Source: Stramonita haemastoma (Eukaryota > Mollusca > Gastropoda > Neogastropoda > Muricidae). From it: a stretch of DNA of 10,000 nt. Numbering within the stretch: the stretch's first letter is position 1; each line of letters begins with the position of its first letter. Location: positions 84,478,748 through 84,488,747 of the forward strand of contig CM060316.1 in NCBI GenBank assembly GCA_030674155.1, written 5' to 3'. Below, piece by piece: positions 8,373 through 10,000 of this stretch. Made by a program: the position numbers and the translations under genes. The notes below the pieces were generated by a model that worked only from the letters and a program-made list of their open reading frames with translations, did no database searches and was not told where the DNA came from.

Positions 8373-9187
8373 TTAGGTTTGGAATAAGTGTGTCTTGAGG
8401 TTGGATTTAAAAGTGTCATAAGTAGGCTTTTGCCGTAGGGAGAGAGGAAGGTCGTTCCAGATCGATGGACCAGAAACAGAGAAAGAGCGGCGGCAACGGT
8501 AGATAGGTTGAATCTGGGTATTCTTAAGGACAAAGTGTCTGCCGATGAGCGGAGGGAGCGAGAAGGTGTGTAAGTGAAGACATTCACAGAGGTAGGAGGG
8601 TGCAGTATTGTGGAGACATTTGTAACAGAGGGTATTGATCTTGTAGTTTACTCTCTGTAGTACAGGCAGCCAATGGAGAGATTTCAAGATAGGGGTAATG
8701 TGCTCAGATTTTTTTTCTTTCTGAGGACAAGACGAGCTGCAGAGTTTTGTATACGTTGAAGGGAGTGGATGGATGATGCTGGCAGACCAGCCAAAAGAGA
8801 ATTGCAATAGTCCAGACGTGAGAGAATAAGAGAAGTGACGAGTTTGGATGTTGCATCAGTGGACAGGTACTTTCGAATTGCGCTAATACGCCGTAGTTGA
8901 TAGTAGCATGACTGACAGGTTTGGGTAATGAATTTTTGCATGGAGAGAGTGTTGTCGACAACGACTCCTAGATACTTCACAGAAGTGTATAACGGAACTG
9001 ACGTATTGCCGAATTCTATTGAAGTTGTTCGAATGGAGGAGAGTTTGTGTTTGGTGCCTACAAGCATGGCTTCGGTTTTATCTGCATTTAGTTGTAGTTT
9101 ATTTTGTATCATCCAGTGTTGGATGTCTTGAAGGCAGCTGGTCATATTTGTCAAGAGAGAAGGAAGATTTTCAGGTGTGTCACTGCT
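8373..9187 (-). pseudogene. L2/CR1-like RT C-terminal part, one frameshift
   Basis: About 271 codons are readable. In order they are: WMIQNKLQLNADKTEAMLVG; SVKYLGVVVDNTLSMQKFI (motif E region); LILSRLDYCNSLLAGLP; and LQRIQNSAARLVLRKKK. After a frame change come SEHITPILKSLHWLPVLQRV, NTAPSYL, SFSVSGPSIWNDLP and FKSNLKTHLFQT, ending at a stop at 8373-8375. The frame change lies in the minus-strand A8 run at 8709-8716; one more A, or two fewer, would keep the frame. No catalytic RT motif remains, so the fragment is dead. The start of the fragment merges with in-frame TATC repeat codons and is not a real N-terminus. Confidence 0.88.
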
Positions 9188-9189
9188 TT

Positions 9190-9429
<240 letters not shown>

Positions 9430-9795
9430 ATGACATTGTGATTAAATCTGTTGCGATGTTTATTGCAAAAACACAGGGGGGGGGGAGATGATTATTGCAG
9501 AAGCACAGAAAAAAAACTGACAATCACAGCTTAACAATACTTAGCTGAATATGGCGTAACACACCAAAAGAAAATATTTAGTGAAACAATCTCCAGAATG
9601 GAAACTTTGCTTATTCCAAATATACCGCTGATGACTTGAAATATCGGCTAGGACAAGGTTCCGTAAACCGATAAGCATTGTCCAAAAAAAAAAAAAGTTC
9701 ACATCACACAATATTTCAGTTATGCTTGGCAATGTGATAAGCGTTGTGCTTGTGAAAATAAAATTTTGAAAAACTGGAAAACAAATCGTTTGCCT
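9430..9795. other. Unrecognised AT-rich DNA
   Basis: No gene, LINE motif or structured RNA is recognised. Homopolymers G10 (9476-9485) and A13 (near 9683-9695) are present. An AATAAA at 9757-9762 has no associated coding frame. Confidence 0.5.
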
Positions 9796-9874
9796 CTTCT
9801 TCTTCTTCTTCTTCTTCTTCTTCTTCTTCTTCTTCTTCTTCTTCTTCTTCTTCTTCTTCTTCTTCTTCTTCTTC
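9796..9874. repeat. (CTT)26 microsatellite
   Basis: This is an uninterrupted CTT array of 79 bp. On the minus strand it reads (AAG)n, the same motif as the tail of RTE copy 1, so it might be the tail of a minus-strand element to its right. However, 9875-10000 shows no LINE motif I recognise. Confidence 0.95.
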
Positions 9875-10000
9875 CCTCAACTCCGTTGAAAGTCATTGTG
9901 ACACACTATTTCAGATCTGTACACCTAATCCTTCCGTTTATATTGCTTCTGTGCCAATGCCTGAGCCTCTGCAAAGATGCAGAAATCCAAAATGAAGAAT
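9875..10000. other. Unrecognised right edge
   Basis: These 126 bp have no visible gene or repeat family. They could be the 3' end of an element read on the minus strand into the (AAG) array, but that is only positional reasoning. Confidence 0.3.

Overview
The window looks like intergenic, repeat-dominated animal DNA. I find no convincing host protein-coding gene, rRNA, tRNA or prokaryotic feature. Non-LTR retrotransposon remnants of two clades, long (GATA), (CT), (GT), (TA) and (CTT) arrays, and a GCGC-palindrome LINE 3' end of a kind often met in marine invertebrates together suggest a lophotrochozoan, perhaps a marine gastropod. That organism guess is inference, not a species call. Roughly 60% of the window is recognisable repeat.

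Layout, left to right. 1-468: an RTE/BovB-like LINE 3' end whose 5' part (1 to about 187) is inverted relative to its 3' part, ending in a short (AAG) tail. 469-2143: unrecognised sequence plus (TGTC) and (CT) arrays. 2144-2237: (TA)47. 2451-3845: a 34-unit minisatellite of period 41 bp, with an internal 8-unit (328 bp) higher-order repeat. 3894-5840: the best-preserved element, an RTE-like insertion 5'-truncated between endonuclease and reverse transcriptase (RT). It has a complete RT domain, one internal stop codon, a (TGAG)5 tail and a 10-bp target-site duplication on both sides. 5851-7800: unrecognised flank, a compound (GCAT)(GT)(CT) array, A-rich and G-rich purine DNA with a G-quadruplex motif, a 48-bp alternating purine-pyrimidine stretch and a (CT)(TGTC)(CT) array. 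7804-8004: a third RTE-like C-terminal fragment running straight into a (GATA) tail. 8124-9189, minus strand: a 5'-truncated L2/CR1-like LINE 3' half, lying between two same-orientation (GATA) arrays (8002-8123 and 9190-9418). 9430-10000: unrecognised DNA with a (CTT)26 array.

The parts connect as a retrotransposition record. Three RTE-like 3' ends share a small potential stem-loop but carry different microsatellite tails, so new insertions seem to seed microsatellites. The right-hand block is best read as an L2-like element that inserted, in opposite orientation, into the (GATA) tail of an older RTE-like insertion. A near-perfect 12-bp duplication (7763-7774 and 9418-9429) brackets the whole nest. 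I found no candidate for an undescribed defence, signalling or biosynthetic system. The items worth following up are retroelement mechanics and satellite architecture.
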